Notes: generated from the letters alone by a model not told the origin. DNA of 27,363 nucleotides from Desulfobulbaceae bacterium UBA5628 (GCA_002421565.1 DIKC01000137.1:1-27363); one strand, 5' to 3'; shown: positions 14,450 through 22,884, counted from the stretch's first letter. Numbers and translations: made by a program.

Positions 14450-16483
14450 TCAGGAGAAATGCGCCTCCGTCATGCTTTCAAGTTCGGCCTGGAGGGTGCT
14501 CCACTGATCGTAGAGGCGTTCCAGGCGGCGTTCCAGGCTGCCGTATTCCCGGCTCAGTTCGGTGAATTCATCCTGGCGCTGGTAGGTTTCAGGGTCGGCC
14601 AGGGCCTGTTCCACGGTTTTCTTGCGGGTTTCAACCTCCTCCAGTTCCTTTTCCAGTTGGGTGATTTTTTTAGTCAAGGGCGCCAGTTGCCGGTTTTTTT
14701 GCTGGCGCAGTTGGGCCTGCTCCCGGCGCTCTTCCTTGCCGCGCTTGCCCTTGTCGGCTCCCGGCGTTTGGGGAGTGGCCGCGGCCGGCGTAGCGGCGGC
14801 CTTCTTCCCCGTCCCGGCCGGCGGTTTTGCGGCGCTGCTTGATTTGTCCGTCAGGGCCGCATTCTCCCGCTCCCGGTCGCGGCGGAGTTTTTCCAGATAT
14901 TCGTCGATGTTGCCCTGGTAGATGGTGCCCCGGCCTTCCTTGATTTCCAGCACCCGGCCGACAAAGCCGTTGACGAAATAGCGGTTGTGGGAGACCACGA
15001 TGATGCTGCCGTCGTACTGGCGCATCGCCTCCTGCAGCACCTCCTGGGAGCTGATGTCCAGATGGTTGGTGGGCTCGTCCATGATCAGCAGGTTGGCCGG
15101 GGTGGCGATCATCTTGGCCAGGGCCAGCCGGCTCTTTTCGCCGCCGGAGAGCACCGCCACCTTCTTTTCCACCTCATCGCCGCGGAAGAGGAAGGCGCCC
15201 AGCAGCGACCGCGCCTGGGTGAGGCTGATGTCGCTGGTGACCTGATAGACGGTGTCGAAGACCGTGTAGCGCTGGTCCAGTTCCTGGGCCTGGTGCTGGC
15301 CGAAATAGGAAAGTTTGACGTTGTGGCCGAAGCGGATGTTGCCGCCGTCCGGGGCGATCAGCCCGGCCAGGGTCTTGACCAAGGTCGATTTGCCCGCCCC
15401 GTTGACCCCGACCACCGCCATTTTTTCGCCCCGTTCCAGGGTGAAGGAAAGGCCGTCAAAGACCTGGAGTTGGCCGAAGCGTTTGCTCAGGCCGCGAACC
15501 TCCACCGCCAGGCGGCCGCTGGCAGGGGCGGGCGGGAAACGGAAATCGACCCGGGCCTCGCTCTCCTCCAGCTCGACTTTGTCCATTTTTTCAAGCTGGC
15601 GCAAACGGCTCTGGACCTGGCTGGCCTTGGTCGATTTGGCCCGGAAGCGCTCGACAAAGCGCATGGTCTGCTGGATGTTGGCCTGCTGGTTTTCCCAGGC
15701 GGCCCGCTGGATGGTCAGCCGTTCCTCTTTTTGCCGGAGGTAGAGCGAGTAATTGCCCTTGTAGGTGTTCAACCGCCCCAGGCTTAGTTCCCAGGTCAGG
15801 GTGGTGACATTATCGAGAAAGGCCCGGTCGTGGGAGATGATCACCAGGGCGCCTTGGTAGGATTTGAGAAAATCCTCCAGCCAGGTGAGGGAATCGAGAT
15901 CGAGATGGTTGGTCGGCTCGTCGAGCAGGAGCAGGGAGGGGCGGGCCAGAAGCAGCTTGGCCAGCATCAGCCGCATCAGCCAGCCGCCGGAAAAGGCCCG
16001 GCACTCCTTGCTGAAATCGGCGGGTTTAAAGCCCAGGCCGGTCAGCACCTTCTCCACCTGCGATTGGATGCGGAACACGTCGTGGCCTTCCAGTTCGTGC
16101 TGGAGGTCGCCCTGGCGTTCCATCAGGGCGGCGCATTCCGGCGAGTCGGCCTTGATTCCGGCCAGTTGCCGGTTGACTTCATCCAGTTCCGCCTGCAAAC
16201 GCAACGCCTCGGCAAAGGCGCTTTCCGCCTCCTGGTAAAGGTTGCGGCCGGCCGGGAAGTTTTCCACTTCCTGCGGCAGGTAGCCGACCGTGGCCCGGCG
16301 GGCCCGGATCACCACCTTTTCGTCGGCCATTTTTCGGCCGACCATGATTTTCATCAAGGTGCTTTTGCCGGCCCCGTTGACCCCCACCAGCCCGATTCGG
16401 TCCTGGGGATGGATTTTGGCCGAAATATCCTTGAACAGGTGCTTGTCGCCGTACTGGATGGAAAGATTTTGAATAGTCAGCAT
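14450..16483 (-). CDS. ABC-F family ATPase
   Basis: A soluble duplicated ABC protein without membrane domains; ABC-F proteins act on the ribosome in translation control. Domain 1 has Walker A GVNGAGKST at 34-42, signature FSGGWLMRL and Walker B LLLLDEPTNHLDLDSL. Domain 2 has Walker A GVNGAGKST near 348, signature LSGGEKSRL and Walker B LLIMDEPTNHLDISS. Between them lies the ABC-F linker of about 80 residues (KEERLTIQRAAWENQQANIQ and on). After domain 2 comes a Lys/Ala/Pro-rich stretch and a coiled-coil tail of about 95 residues, giving 677 residues, longer than EttA. It starts 16 nt after the ppsR stop. No antibiotic-resistance role is implied by the sequence. Confidence 0.93.
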   Translation of the reverse strand: MLTIQNLSIQYGDKHLFKDISAKIHPQDRIGLVGVNGAGKSTLMKIMVGRKMADEKVVIRARRATVGYLPQEVENFPAGRNLYQEAESAFAEALRLQAELDEVNRQLAGIKADSPECAALMERQGDLQHELEGHDVFRIQSQVEKVLTGLGFKPADFSKECRAFSGGWLMRLMLAKLLLARPSLLLLDEPTNHLDLDSLTWLEDFLKSYQGALVIISHDRAFLDNVTTLTWELSLGRLNTYKGNYSLYLRQKEERLTIQRAAWENQQANIQQTMRFVERFRAKSTKASQVQSRLRQLEKMDKVELEESEARVDFRFPPAPASGRLAVEVRGLSKRFGQLQVFDGLSFTLERGEKMAVVGVNGAGKSTLVKTLAGLIAPDGGNIRFGHNVKLSYFGQHQAQELDQRYTVFDTVYQVTSDISLTQARSLLGAFLFRGDEVEKKVAVLSGGEKSRLALAKMIATPANLLIMDEPTNHLDISSQEVLQEAMRQYDGSIIVVSHNRYFVNGFVGRVLEIKEGRGTIYQGNIDEYLEKLRRDRERENAALTDKSSSAAKPPAGTGKKAAATPAAATPQTPGADKGKRGKEERREQAQLRQQKNRQLAPLTKKITQLEKELEEVETRKKTVEQALADPETYQRQDEFTELSREYGSLERRLERLYDQWSTLQAELESMTEAHFS

Positions 16484-16499
16484 GGGAAAGAGGGGATGC

Positions 16500-17333
16500 T
16501 CAAACCTGGGAATTGAGGGTTGCGGGTTTTTTCGAAAAACCCAGTTCCTGGGTGACCTGGGTGGCGGTTTCCTCGATGGATTTACCGGCGGTGTTGATTA
16601 CCGGAATATGGTAGTTGTGGTAAATCTGCTCGGCCTGCTTGATCTCCTCGCTGCAAGTGGCCAGTTTGGCGTAGCCGCTGTCCCGGTAGCGTTTTTCCCG
16701 GACGTTGTGGAGCAGTTCCGGGGTGGTGGTGAGGGCCACCACCCGCCGGAGATTGCGGCGCACCCCCTCCGGAAGTTTGTATTCCTGGAGATACTCGGCG
16801 GTAAGGGGGAAGTTGGCGGCCTTGAGCCCCATCTGGGTGGCGAGATAAACGCTGACCGGGGTCTTGCCGGAGCGCGACACCCCCAGGAGAATCACGTCCG
16901 CTTCGTCCAGTTCCTCGATTCGCACCCCGTCGTCATGTTCCAGGCAGAAGTGGATTGCCTCCACCCGTTTGGCCATGGTGATGTTGTCCACATGGCGGGA
17001 AAAGCCCGGCACCCGCAAGGCCCTGGTTTCCAGGCATCCTTCCAGCCGTTCCAGGAAGACGGCAAAGGCGTCGAACAACTCCACCTCGGAGTGATCGAAG
17101 ACCCGGCGCACCTCTTCATTCATGATGGTGCTGAAGATGATCGGCCGTCGGCCGCCGGATTGCTTGAGGATATAGGCCAGGGTTTTTTGGGCTTCTTCCT
17201 CGGTCAGGATGAAGGGGAAACGCTCCTCATGGAAGCTGGTCTCGGGAAACTGACGGATCATGGCATGTCCCAGATTGGTGGCCAGGATGCCGGTGCTGTC
17301 CGAGACAAAATAGACGTCCTTGGAGCTCCACAT
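16500..17333 (-). CDS. ppsR: PEP synthase regulatory protein (kinase/pyrophosphorylase, PpsR/DUF299)
   Basis: PpsR-type proteins inactivate PEP synthase by ADP-dependent phosphorylation of a Thr and reactivate it by phosphate-dependent pyrophosphorolysis. The N-terminal SKDVYFVSDSTGILATNLG is the family start. The P-loop is GVSRSGKTP near residues 152-160, and the C-terminal part has RYRDSGYAKLATCSEEI. I chose ATG 17333 (277 residues, the same as E. coli PpsR), preceded by GAGGAGAG about 7 nt upstream; the open frame begins ten codons earlier without such a site. The target ppsA sits at the left end of the window. Downstream it is followed by the ABC-F gene. It faces the chemoreceptor across about 200 bp. 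Confidence 0.93.
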   Translation of the reverse strand: MWSSKDVYFVSDSTGILATNLGHAMIRQFPETSFHEERFPFILTEEEAQKTLAYILKQSGGRRPIIFSTIMNEEVRRVFDHSEVELFDAFAVFLERLEGCLETRALRVPGFSRHVDNITMAKRVEAIHFCLEHDDGVRIEELDEADVILLGVSRSGKTPVSVYLATQMGLKAANFPLTAEYLQEYKLPEGVRRNLRRVVALTTTPELLHNVREKRYRDSGYAKLATCSEEIKQAEQIYHNYHIPVINTAGKSIEETATQVTQELGFSKKPATLNSQV

Positions 17334-17532
17334 TTTCTTCTCTCCTCGACTACCACCCTGCAACAGATGGCGCCCTTAAAATATCTATTCCAATATCTTG
17401 AGAAATAAGGTAATGGCCTGTCATGGCAGCCAGTAAGCCTATAAGTTAGTTTGGCCCGGGTACTTACGCAACAGGAAAGTTCAGCCCACGGCTATGGTTT
17501 GATCGTGATTATTTACGGGGATGGAGGGAGTG

Positions 17533-19173
17533 ATGGAGATGCGGGATCTGACAATCGGCAAGAAGGTGTTCGGTGGTTTCGGGGCGGTGATAGTGCTTCT
17601 GTTGATCATCGGGGCGTTCAACTATTTCGGGGTCAAGAGCATTGTTGACAACGGCCATGAGGTGATCCACGGCAACGAGCTGGACGCCGAACTGGCCCAG
17701 CGGGAGGTGGATCATCTTAACTGGGCCGGGATGGTTTGCGCCTATCTGGTCGATACAAATATCAGCGACCTGCGGGTGGAAGCCGATCCCCGTAACTGCG
17801 GTTTCGGTAAATGGTATTACGGCGAGGGTCGTCGCCAGGCCGAACGGATGGTGCCCAGTCTCGCGCCCTTGTTGCAGCGGATCGAAAAGCCCCATTCGGA
17901 GCTGCATGCCTCGGCAATAGCGATCCGGCAGGCCGGCGGCGATTCGGAAGGCCGTCTCCGCGCTAATGCCATTTTCGTGGAGCGAAGCAAACCGGCCCTG
18001 GCCGGGGTTCAGGGGTTGCTCCACGAGATTCGGGCCGAGGCCAGAAAGTCCATCATGACCGATACGGTGATGATGGACGCGGCCAATAAAACCTTGCTCG
18101 CGATCAGCGCCGCCGCTGCGATTACGGTGGCGGTGGCCCTGCTGATGGCCTTTCTCACCAGCCGGGGGATCACCATGATTCTGACCGGTATCGCTCGTCA
18201 GATGAGTGACGGCTCCTCTCAGGTGGCGGCTGCCGCCGCCGAAGTTTCTTCCGCCAGTCAGTCCCTGGCCGAAGGCGCTTCCGAACAGGCCTCTTCCCTG
18301 GAAGAAACCTCCGCTTCCCTGGAAGAGGTAGCGGCGATGACCAAGCAGGACGCGGAAAACGCCGGCCAGGCGGACCGGGTGATGAAGAACGCGGCCGAGG
18401 TGGTCAGCAGCGCCGATGCCTCCATGCAGCGGCTGATCGCCTCCATGCAGGAAATTTCCGAGGCCAGCGCCGAGACCCAGAAGATCGTCAAGACCATCGA
18501 TGAAATCGCCTTCCAGACCAACCTCCTGGCCTTGAACGCGGCGGTGGAAGCAGCCAGGGCCGGCGAGGCCGGAGCCGGATTCGCGGTGGTGGCGGAAGAG
18601 GTGCGGAGTCTGGCGATGCGCAGCGCCGAGGCGGCCAAAAGCACCGCGGTCCTGATTGAGCAATCGCAGAAAAACGCCGATAACGGGGTGGAGTCAGCGG
18701 GCGAAGTCAAGGAAATCCTGGTCAAGATCGTGGACGGAATCAACAAGGTAAGCCAGTTGGCCAAGGAAATCGCGGTGGCCAGCGACGAACAGGCCCAGGG
18801 GGTAAATCAGATCAACCTGGCGGTTTCCGAGGTGGACAAGGTGACCCAGTCCAACGCCGCCACCTCCGAGGAGTGCGCCTCGGCCAGCGAGGAATTGTCC
18901 GGCCAGGCCAAGGAATTGAACGAACTGATCCGGGAAATGGCCCGGGTCGTAGGGGCCAGGCAGCCGTCGGAGGCCAACAGCCGCGGCGCCCTGAAACGGC
19001 CGCCGATGGTTGACCGGCCCGCCGCCAAGAAACCGGCCCTTGCCGCCCCGGCTCCCAAGGTAACCCGGAAACCGACGGTGAAAAACGCGGCTCCGGCCGC
19101 CGCCCTGCCTCCCGGCAAGGGCAAGAGCAAGGATGTGATTCCCTTTGACGATGACGATTTCGAGGATTTCTAA
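17533..19173 (+). CDS. Methyl-accepting chemotaxis protein with CZB-like ectodomain
   Basis: A membrane chemoreceptor. TM1 is at residues 13-32 and TM2 at 188-209. The periplasmic part contains a CZB-type zinc-binding pattern: His61 and Trp64 (DHLNW), Cys89 (CGFGKWYY) and His121/His125 (KPHSELH). A normal HAMP domain is not visible: TM2 runs after about 10 residues straight into the signalling helices, whose hairpin tip reads [24 protein letters not shown]. The tail from about 475 is Ala/Pro/Lys-rich and ends in DDDFEDF, fitting the xFxxF tether motif for CheR/CheB. ATG 17533 is chosen because GGAGGGAG lies 5 nt ahead; ATG 17521 is possible. Its end overlaps the convergent ferredoxin gene by 4 bp. 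Confidence 0.92.
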   Translation: MEMRDLTIGKKVFGGFGAVIVLLLIIGAFNYFGVKSIVDNGHEVIHGNELDAELAQREVDHLNWAGMVCAYLVDTNISDLRVEADPRNCGFGKWYYGEGRRQAERMVPSLAPLLQRIEKPHSELHASAIAIRQAGGDSEGRLRANAIFVERSKPALAGVQGLLHEIRAEARKSIMTDTVMMDAANKTLLAISAAAAITVAVALLMAFLTSRGITMILTGIARQMSDGSSQVAAAAAEVSSASQSLAEGASEQASSLEETSASLEEVAAMTKQDAENAGQADRVMKNAAEVVSSADASMQRLIASMQEISEASAETQKIVKTIDEIAFQTNLLALNAAVEAARAGEAGAGFAVVAEEVRSLAMRSAEAAKSTAVLIEQSQKNADNGVESAGEVKEILVKIVDGINKVSQLAKEIAVASDEQAQGVNQINLAVSEVDKVTQSNAATSEECASASEELSGQAKELNELIREMARVVGARQPSEANSRGALKRPPMVDRPAAKKPALAAPAPKVTRKPTVKNAAPAAALPPGKGKSKDVIPFDDDDFEDF

Positions 19174-19478
19174 ACCGGATCGGGAATTTCAATAACCAAG
19201 TCGCGCAGGGCATGGTTCTGGCACGCCAGCCGCCAGCCCTGCGCCAGTTCTTCCGGGGTGAGCCGTTTTTTCTCCGGTTCCCGCAGGGGGGTCAGACCTT
19301 CCTTGCCGGCCAGCACCTTGATCCGGCAGCGGCCGCACTGGGCCTTGCCGCCGCAGATGGTGGCAATCGGCACTTCCTGCATCAGGAAATTATTGAGCAG
19401 GCTGTAAGCCGGATTTACCCGCACCCGCTCTTCCCGGTTCTTGATCAGCACCTCCGGCATCATACCCTTTTCAGGCAT
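19170..19478 (-). CDS. [2Fe-2S] ferredoxin
   Basis: A 102-residue plant/adrenodoxin-fold ferredoxin. The four cluster ligands are Cys42, Cys48, Cys51 and Cys86, in the pattern C-x5-C-x2-C-x34-C ([10 protein letters not shown] and RLACQNH). The basic loop around the cluster suggests an acidic partner. It is the last gene of the hcp operon and its start overlaps the upstream ferredoxin-like gene by 8 bp. A role as electron donor in the Hcp pathway is inferred from this linkage. Its stop overlaps the chemoreceptor stop. Confidence 0.9.
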   Translation of the reverse strand: MPEKGMMPEVLIKNREERVRVNPAYSLLNNFLMQEVPIATICGGKAQCGRCRIKVLAGKEGLTPLREPEKKRLTPEELAQGWRLACQNHALRDLVIEIPDPV

Positions 19479-20220
19479 TCCGCAACTCGCCGCGCACCCC
19501 GACCACCACCTCTTTCACCGGCATGGATTTACCGGCCCGCTGCATGGCCTCGCGGATGATATTGCGCATCGCCCCGCAGCAGGGCACCTCCATGATCGCG
19601 ATGGTCACGCTTTTAAGCCGGCCGGAGGCGAAAATTTCAGTGAATTTCTGAACATAGGCCTCGGCGTCGTCAAACTTGGGGCATCCGGTCATCACTGCCC
19701 GGCCGGCCAGCAAATCCTGGTGGAAACGGGGATAGGCCACCGGCACGCAATCGGCCGCCACCAGCAGATCAGCCCCTTCCAGAAAGGGGGCGGTGGGCGG
19801 CACCAGCCGAATCTGCACCGGCCAGTGGCTCAGAGCCGAAGCCGAGGGGCCGCTCTCCGAACCGGTTTGGCGCGGCTGATTGGCGGCCTGGCAGGGAGTA
19901 GCCCCGGCGGTAAAGGTCTGCAAATGGGAGGAAGGACAGCCGCAGCCCATGCTTGCCGCCGCCTCGGCGGCCCGTTGCCGGCTGAGCAGCTCCTCCACCG
20001 CTTCCTCGTCAAAGTCGTCCGCTGCCCGCTCGATTACCTTGAGCGCCCCGGTGGGGCAACCGCCCAGGCAGGCGCCCAGGCCGTCGCAGTATTTTTCCGC
20101 AATCAGGCGGGCCTTGCCGTCCACAATCCGGAGGGCACCCTCGGCGCAGGTGGGGACGCACTCGCCGCAGCCGTTGCACAATTCATCATCAATCTCGATA
20201 ATTTTACGTGTTATTTTCAT
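19471..20220 (-). CDS. Two-cluster ferredoxin-like protein with Cys-rich C-terminal domain
   Basis: A 249-residue iron-sulfur protein. The N-terminal ferredoxin domain has a complete first motif, Cys15/18/21/25 (CNGCGECVPTC). The second motif has only Cys45, Cys51 and Cys55 (CDGLGACLGGCP), with Leu48 in place of the second Cys. The C-terminal half (about 95-249) contains GCGCPSSH, MTGCPKFDD and the tandem Cys in VPCCGAMRN, possible ligands for another cluster. Such proteins are found beside hcp and related reductases in anaerobes. The ribosome site AAGGAA lies 6 nt before the ATG. It is 42 nt downstream of the HD-domain gene and overlaps the [2Fe-2S] ferredoxin. Confidence 0.85.
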   Translation of the reverse strand: MKITRKIIEIDDELCNGCGECVPTCAEGALRIVDGKARLIAEKYCDGLGACLGGCPTGALKVIERAADDFDEEAVEELLSRQRAAEAAASMGCGCPSSHLQTFTAGATPCQAANQPRQTGSESGPSASALSHWPVQIRLVPPTAPFLEGADLLVAADCVPVAYPRFHQDLLAGRAVMTGCPKFDDAEAYVQKFTEIFASGRLKSVTIAIMEVPCCGAMRNIIREAMQRAGKSMPVKEVVVGVRGELRNA

Positions 20221-20262
20221 GACTAATTCCTTGTAAGGGAAAAATAATAAACCAATGGTCGC

Positions 20263-20994
20263 CTAATCGGCCAAAAGTACCCGCCTGGCCAGATTCACCC
20301 CGCTGGCGGTAAGAAAACTCTTTTCCACCATCTTAACCAGATGCTCGCGGGGAGAGGGCTGCTCCGCCTGTTTTTCCTCCAGGTTGACCAGCAGGTCAGC
20401 GTCGTAGAGCACCTTGAAATTGACGCTCTCATTCGGCCCCGGACTGTGATGATGGCCGATGATCTCGCATACTTCCTCGATCATCCCCGGCTCTGCTCCC
20501 AGTTCGGTGAGGATTTGCCGGGCCACCGGCGGCCCTTCCTGGTGCTGGTAACGGGCGGCGCTGCTGTTATATTTTCGTTCCGCCTCGGGAATTCCGATGT
20601 CGTGGAGATAGGCAACGGCCAGGGTAACCGCCGGGTTGCTCCCCTCCTGGGGGCCGATTTCCCCGGCATAACGGGCCACCTTGGCGGCGTGACCGATCCG
20701 TTTGAAATCCTTGCCAAAGTATTTTTTCATCGCAATCGCCACCCGGTCCTTGAAGAGTTCCTCCTTCTTGGCCAGCAACTCCGGAGGCAGCGAACCCAGA
20801 CACTGCTCGGCATAAGGACAGTAGGCGGCGCAGCCGAAATCGGTGCGGGGATTGAGGAGCCGATGGCCGCAGCCGCCGCATTTGCGACTGGCGTCATCCT
20901 TGAAGAACTCCACCGCGCCGCCGCATTTGGGGCATTTAACCTCAAAGACCGCGGCCTCGTCCCAGTAGCGACTATCCTGTCCGGGGCATTGCAT
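20263..20994 (-). CDS. HD-domain phosphohydrolase-like protein with zinc ribbon
   Basis: A 243-residue protein. The N-terminal ribbon has Cys21, Cys24, Cys39 and Cys42 (CPKCGG and CGGCGH). A second Cys group follows at Cys55, Cys59 and Cys65 (CAAYCPYAEQC). The HD fold has His102 (RIGHAAKVARYA), the metal-binding pair His131-Asp132 (AYLHDIGIP) and IGHHHSPG further on. HD proteins of this type hydrolyse phosphoesters or nucleotides; the substrate is not evident. The gene lies 70 nt downstream of hcp and upstream of two ferredoxins on the same strand, so it is likely part of the response to nitric oxide or hydroxylamine. The ribosome site GAGG lies 7 nt before the ATG. Confidence 0.83.
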   Translation of the reverse strand: MQCPGQDSRYWDEAAVFEVKCPKCGGAVEFFKDDASRKCGGCGHRLLNPRTDFGCAAYCPYAEQCLGSLPPELLAKKEELFKDRVAIAMKKYFGKDFKRIGHAAKVARYAGEIGPQEGSNPAVTLAVAYLHDIGIPEAERKYNSSAARYQHQEGPPVARQILTELGAEPGMIEEVCEIIGHHHSPGPNESVNFKVLYDADLLVNLEEKQAEQPSPREHLVKMVEKSFLTASGVNLARRVLLAD

Positions 20995-21015
20995 ATTTTT
21001 TCCTCTTCCGCGATC

Positions 21016-21047
21016 CGGGCGGCGGCCCTTGCCACAGCCGCCGCCCG
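21016..21047 (-). repeat. 11-bp GC-only hairpin between hcp and the HD-domain gene
   Basis: CGGGCGGCGGC (21016-21026) and GCCGCCGCCCG (21037-21047) are perfect inverted repeats around a 10-nt loop. No T-run follows in the direction of transcription, so an intrinsic terminator is unlikely; a role in processing or stability of the hcp message is more likely. Confidence 0.6.
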
Positions 21048-21064
21048 CACCGGCTCAGGTTTTC

Positions 21065-22690
21065 TTAACCGAGAATCGCCTTCAAATCCTCGTCCGGGGT
21101 GGTGATCGCCTTGATCCCGAAATTCTTGACCAAGACGTCCAGGACGTTGGAGGTGACAAAGGCGGGCAGACTCGGCCCGAGGCGGATGTCCTTGATTCCC
21201 AGGTGGAGCAGGGTCAGGAGAATCGCCACCGCCTTTTGCTCGTACCAGGAAAGCACCAGGGAAAGGGGCAAATCGTTGACCCCGCACTCAAAGGCATTGG
21301 CCAAAGCCACCGCGATCTGAATCGCGGAGTAGGCGTCGTTGCACTGGCCCACATCGAGTAGCCGCGGAATCCCGCCGATGTCGCCAAGTTTCTTGTCAAA
21401 GAAGCGGAACTTGCCGCAGGCCAGGGTCAGCACCACGCAATCCTGGGGCACCTTCTCCACGAACTCGGTGTAGTAGTTGCGTCCCGGCTTGGCGCCGTCG
21501 CAGCCGGCCACCAGGAAAAAGTGCCGAATCTGCTTGTTCTTGACCGCCTCGATCACGGCCCCGGCCACTCCCATCACGGCATTGCGGGCAAAGCCGACCA
21601 TCACCGAACCATGATCGGTATCGGCCGGGAAGCCGGGCATGGCCAGGGCCTTGTTGATCACCGGGGTGAAATCCTTGTCCTTGATGTGGGTAACCCCCGG
21701 CCAACCCACCAGACCGGTGGTGAAGAGGTTGGCCTGGTAAACTTCCTGCGGCTTCTGGATGCAGTTGGTGGTCATCAGAATGGCGCCGGGGAAGACGGCA
21801 AATTCCTTGTGCTGGTTCTGCCAGGCCGTGCCGTAATGGCCGTAAAAATGGGGATACTTCTTCAGTTCCGGGTAGCCGTGAGTCGGCAGCATTTCGCCGT
21901 GGGTGTAAACATTGATTCCCTTGCCCTCGGTCTGCTTGAGAAGCAGCTCGAGGTCCTTGAGATCGTGGCCGGAAACCAGGATCGCCTTACCCTTCTTGGC
22001 GCCCAGAGGAACCTCGGTCGGCACCGGATGGCCGTAAGCGCCGGTGTTGCCGGCATCGAGCAGTTCCATGGCCCGGAGGTTGGTTTCGCCGCACTTCAAG
22101 ACCAGCCCGACCCAATCCTGAAGGCCGAGATCGTTGCGGAGGATGGCGGCCAGCCCTTCCTGGATAAAGGCGTAAACCTTGTCGTCTTCCTGGCCGAGAA
22201 TCTTGGCGTGATCGGCATAGGCGGCCACGCCCTTAAGCCCGAAAAGCAGGGTGTGCTTGAGGGACTGGATATCCGGGTTGGCGGGATCGGGATGGATTTC
22301 CACCGCCTGCCCCTGCTTGACCAGACCGGCGAGATCAGCGGCCGGGGTAAAGTTGGCGGCTGCCTCGCTGAAATCAACCTTGCCGCCGGCTGCCTTGACC
22401 TTGCCCTTGAGCTGTTCGCGCAGGGCCACCGCCCGCTTGATCAAGGCGATAAAGCGCTCCGGATCAAAATCAACATTGGTAAGGGTGGAGAAGGTCGCCT
22501 CGCAGGTAAAAATATTGGCCTCCGGGTCGCTCACGCCCACCTTGCGGCCTTCCACCGCGTAGAGGGAAAGTCCTTGCAGGGCGTGGACCAAAAGATCCTG
22601 CAGGGCCGCCACCTCCGGGTTCTTGCCGCAAACGCCCATTACCGTGCATCCCTGTCCCTTGGCCGTTTGTTCACATTGATAACAAAACAT
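21065..22690 (-). CDS. hcp: Hybrid cluster protein (Hcp, nitric oxide/hydroxylamine reductase)
   Basis: Hcp reduces hydroxylamine in vitro and is best supported as a nitric oxide reductase in anaerobic nitrosative stress. The N-terminal cluster motif is Cys3/6/15/21 (C-x2-C-x8-C-x5-C, MFCYQCEQTAKGQGC), the arrangement of strict anaerobes. Ligands of the hybrid cluster lie in KCGETN, THGEMLPTHGYP, MTTNCIQKP, VAGCDGAKPGRNYYTEF, LACGKF and DVGQCNDAYSA. ATG 22690 follows AAAGGAGG by 8 nt and gives the usual N-terminus and 541 residues. A second in-frame ATG at 22768 also has a good site (AAGGAG, 9 nt) and would add a basic 26-residue extension. Three genes follow on the same strand. Confidence 0.95.
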   Translation of the reverse strand: MFCYQCEQTAKGQGCTVMGVCGKNPEVAALQDLLVHALQGLSLYAVEGRKVGVSDPEANIFTCEATFSTLTNVDFDPERFIALIKRAVALREQLKGKVKAAGGKVDFSEAAANFTPAADLAGLVKQGQAVEIHPDPANPDIQSLKHTLLFGLKGVAAYADHAKILGQEDDKVYAFIQEGLAAILRNDLGLQDWVGLVLKCGETNLRAMELLDAGNTGAYGHPVPTEVPLGAKKGKAILVSGHDLKDLELLLKQTEGKGINVYTHGEMLPTHGYPELKKYPHFYGHYGTAWQNQHKEFAVFPGAILMTTNCIQKPQEVYQANLFTTGLVGWPGVTHIKDKDFTPVINKALAMPGFPADTDHGSVMVGFARNAVMGVAGAVIEAVKNKQIRHFFLVAGCDGAKPGRNYYTEFVEKVPQDCVVLTLACGKFRFFDKKLGDIGGIPRLLDVGQCNDAYSAIQIAVALANAFECGVNDLPLSLVLSWYEQKAVAILLTLLHLGIKDIRLGPSLPAFVTSNVLDVLVKNFGIKAITTPDEDLKAILG

Positions 22691-22819
22691 TTTTCCTGCC
22701 TCCTTTTGTTGCTGGGGTTGTGGGGAAAATATCCGCTGAAAGCGGGAAATCGCCTTTTGCCAAACCATAATCCTGATCTCCTTGTTTAGGGGGGTTCGAT
22801 TGCTGCCCAATTTCGATCC

Positions 22820-22861
22820 ACCATAACCGCCGCCAAAGAGAAGCACCTTGACTTAAATCAA
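22820..22861 (-). promoter_or_regulatory. hcp promoter with FNR/CRP-family-type binding site
   Basis: The 14-bp sequence TTGACTTAAATCAA (plus strand, 22848-22861) has the TTGA-N6-TCAA form of FNR-family sites. On the minus strand a TATGGT -10 box occupies 22825-22820, which predicts a start at 22813 and puts the site centre at -41.5, the class II activator position. There is no good -35 box, consistent with a need for an activator. HcpR or FNR are candidate regulators; neither gene is in the window. Confidence 0.65.
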
Positions 22862-22884
22862 CCCCGGATTTTTTTTTGGCTCTT

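Noticed and set aside
17364..17532. Possible riboswitch (c-di-GMP type) or sigma54 promoter before the chemoreceptor
   Set aside because: The conserved riboswitch core motifs could not be matched, and the GG/GC spacing of the only sigma54-like sequence is wrong. No confident promoter was found either.
21521..22789. 422-codon open frame on the plus strand across hcp
   Set aside because: Antisense shadow of hcp, whose cluster ligands are all present on the minus strand.
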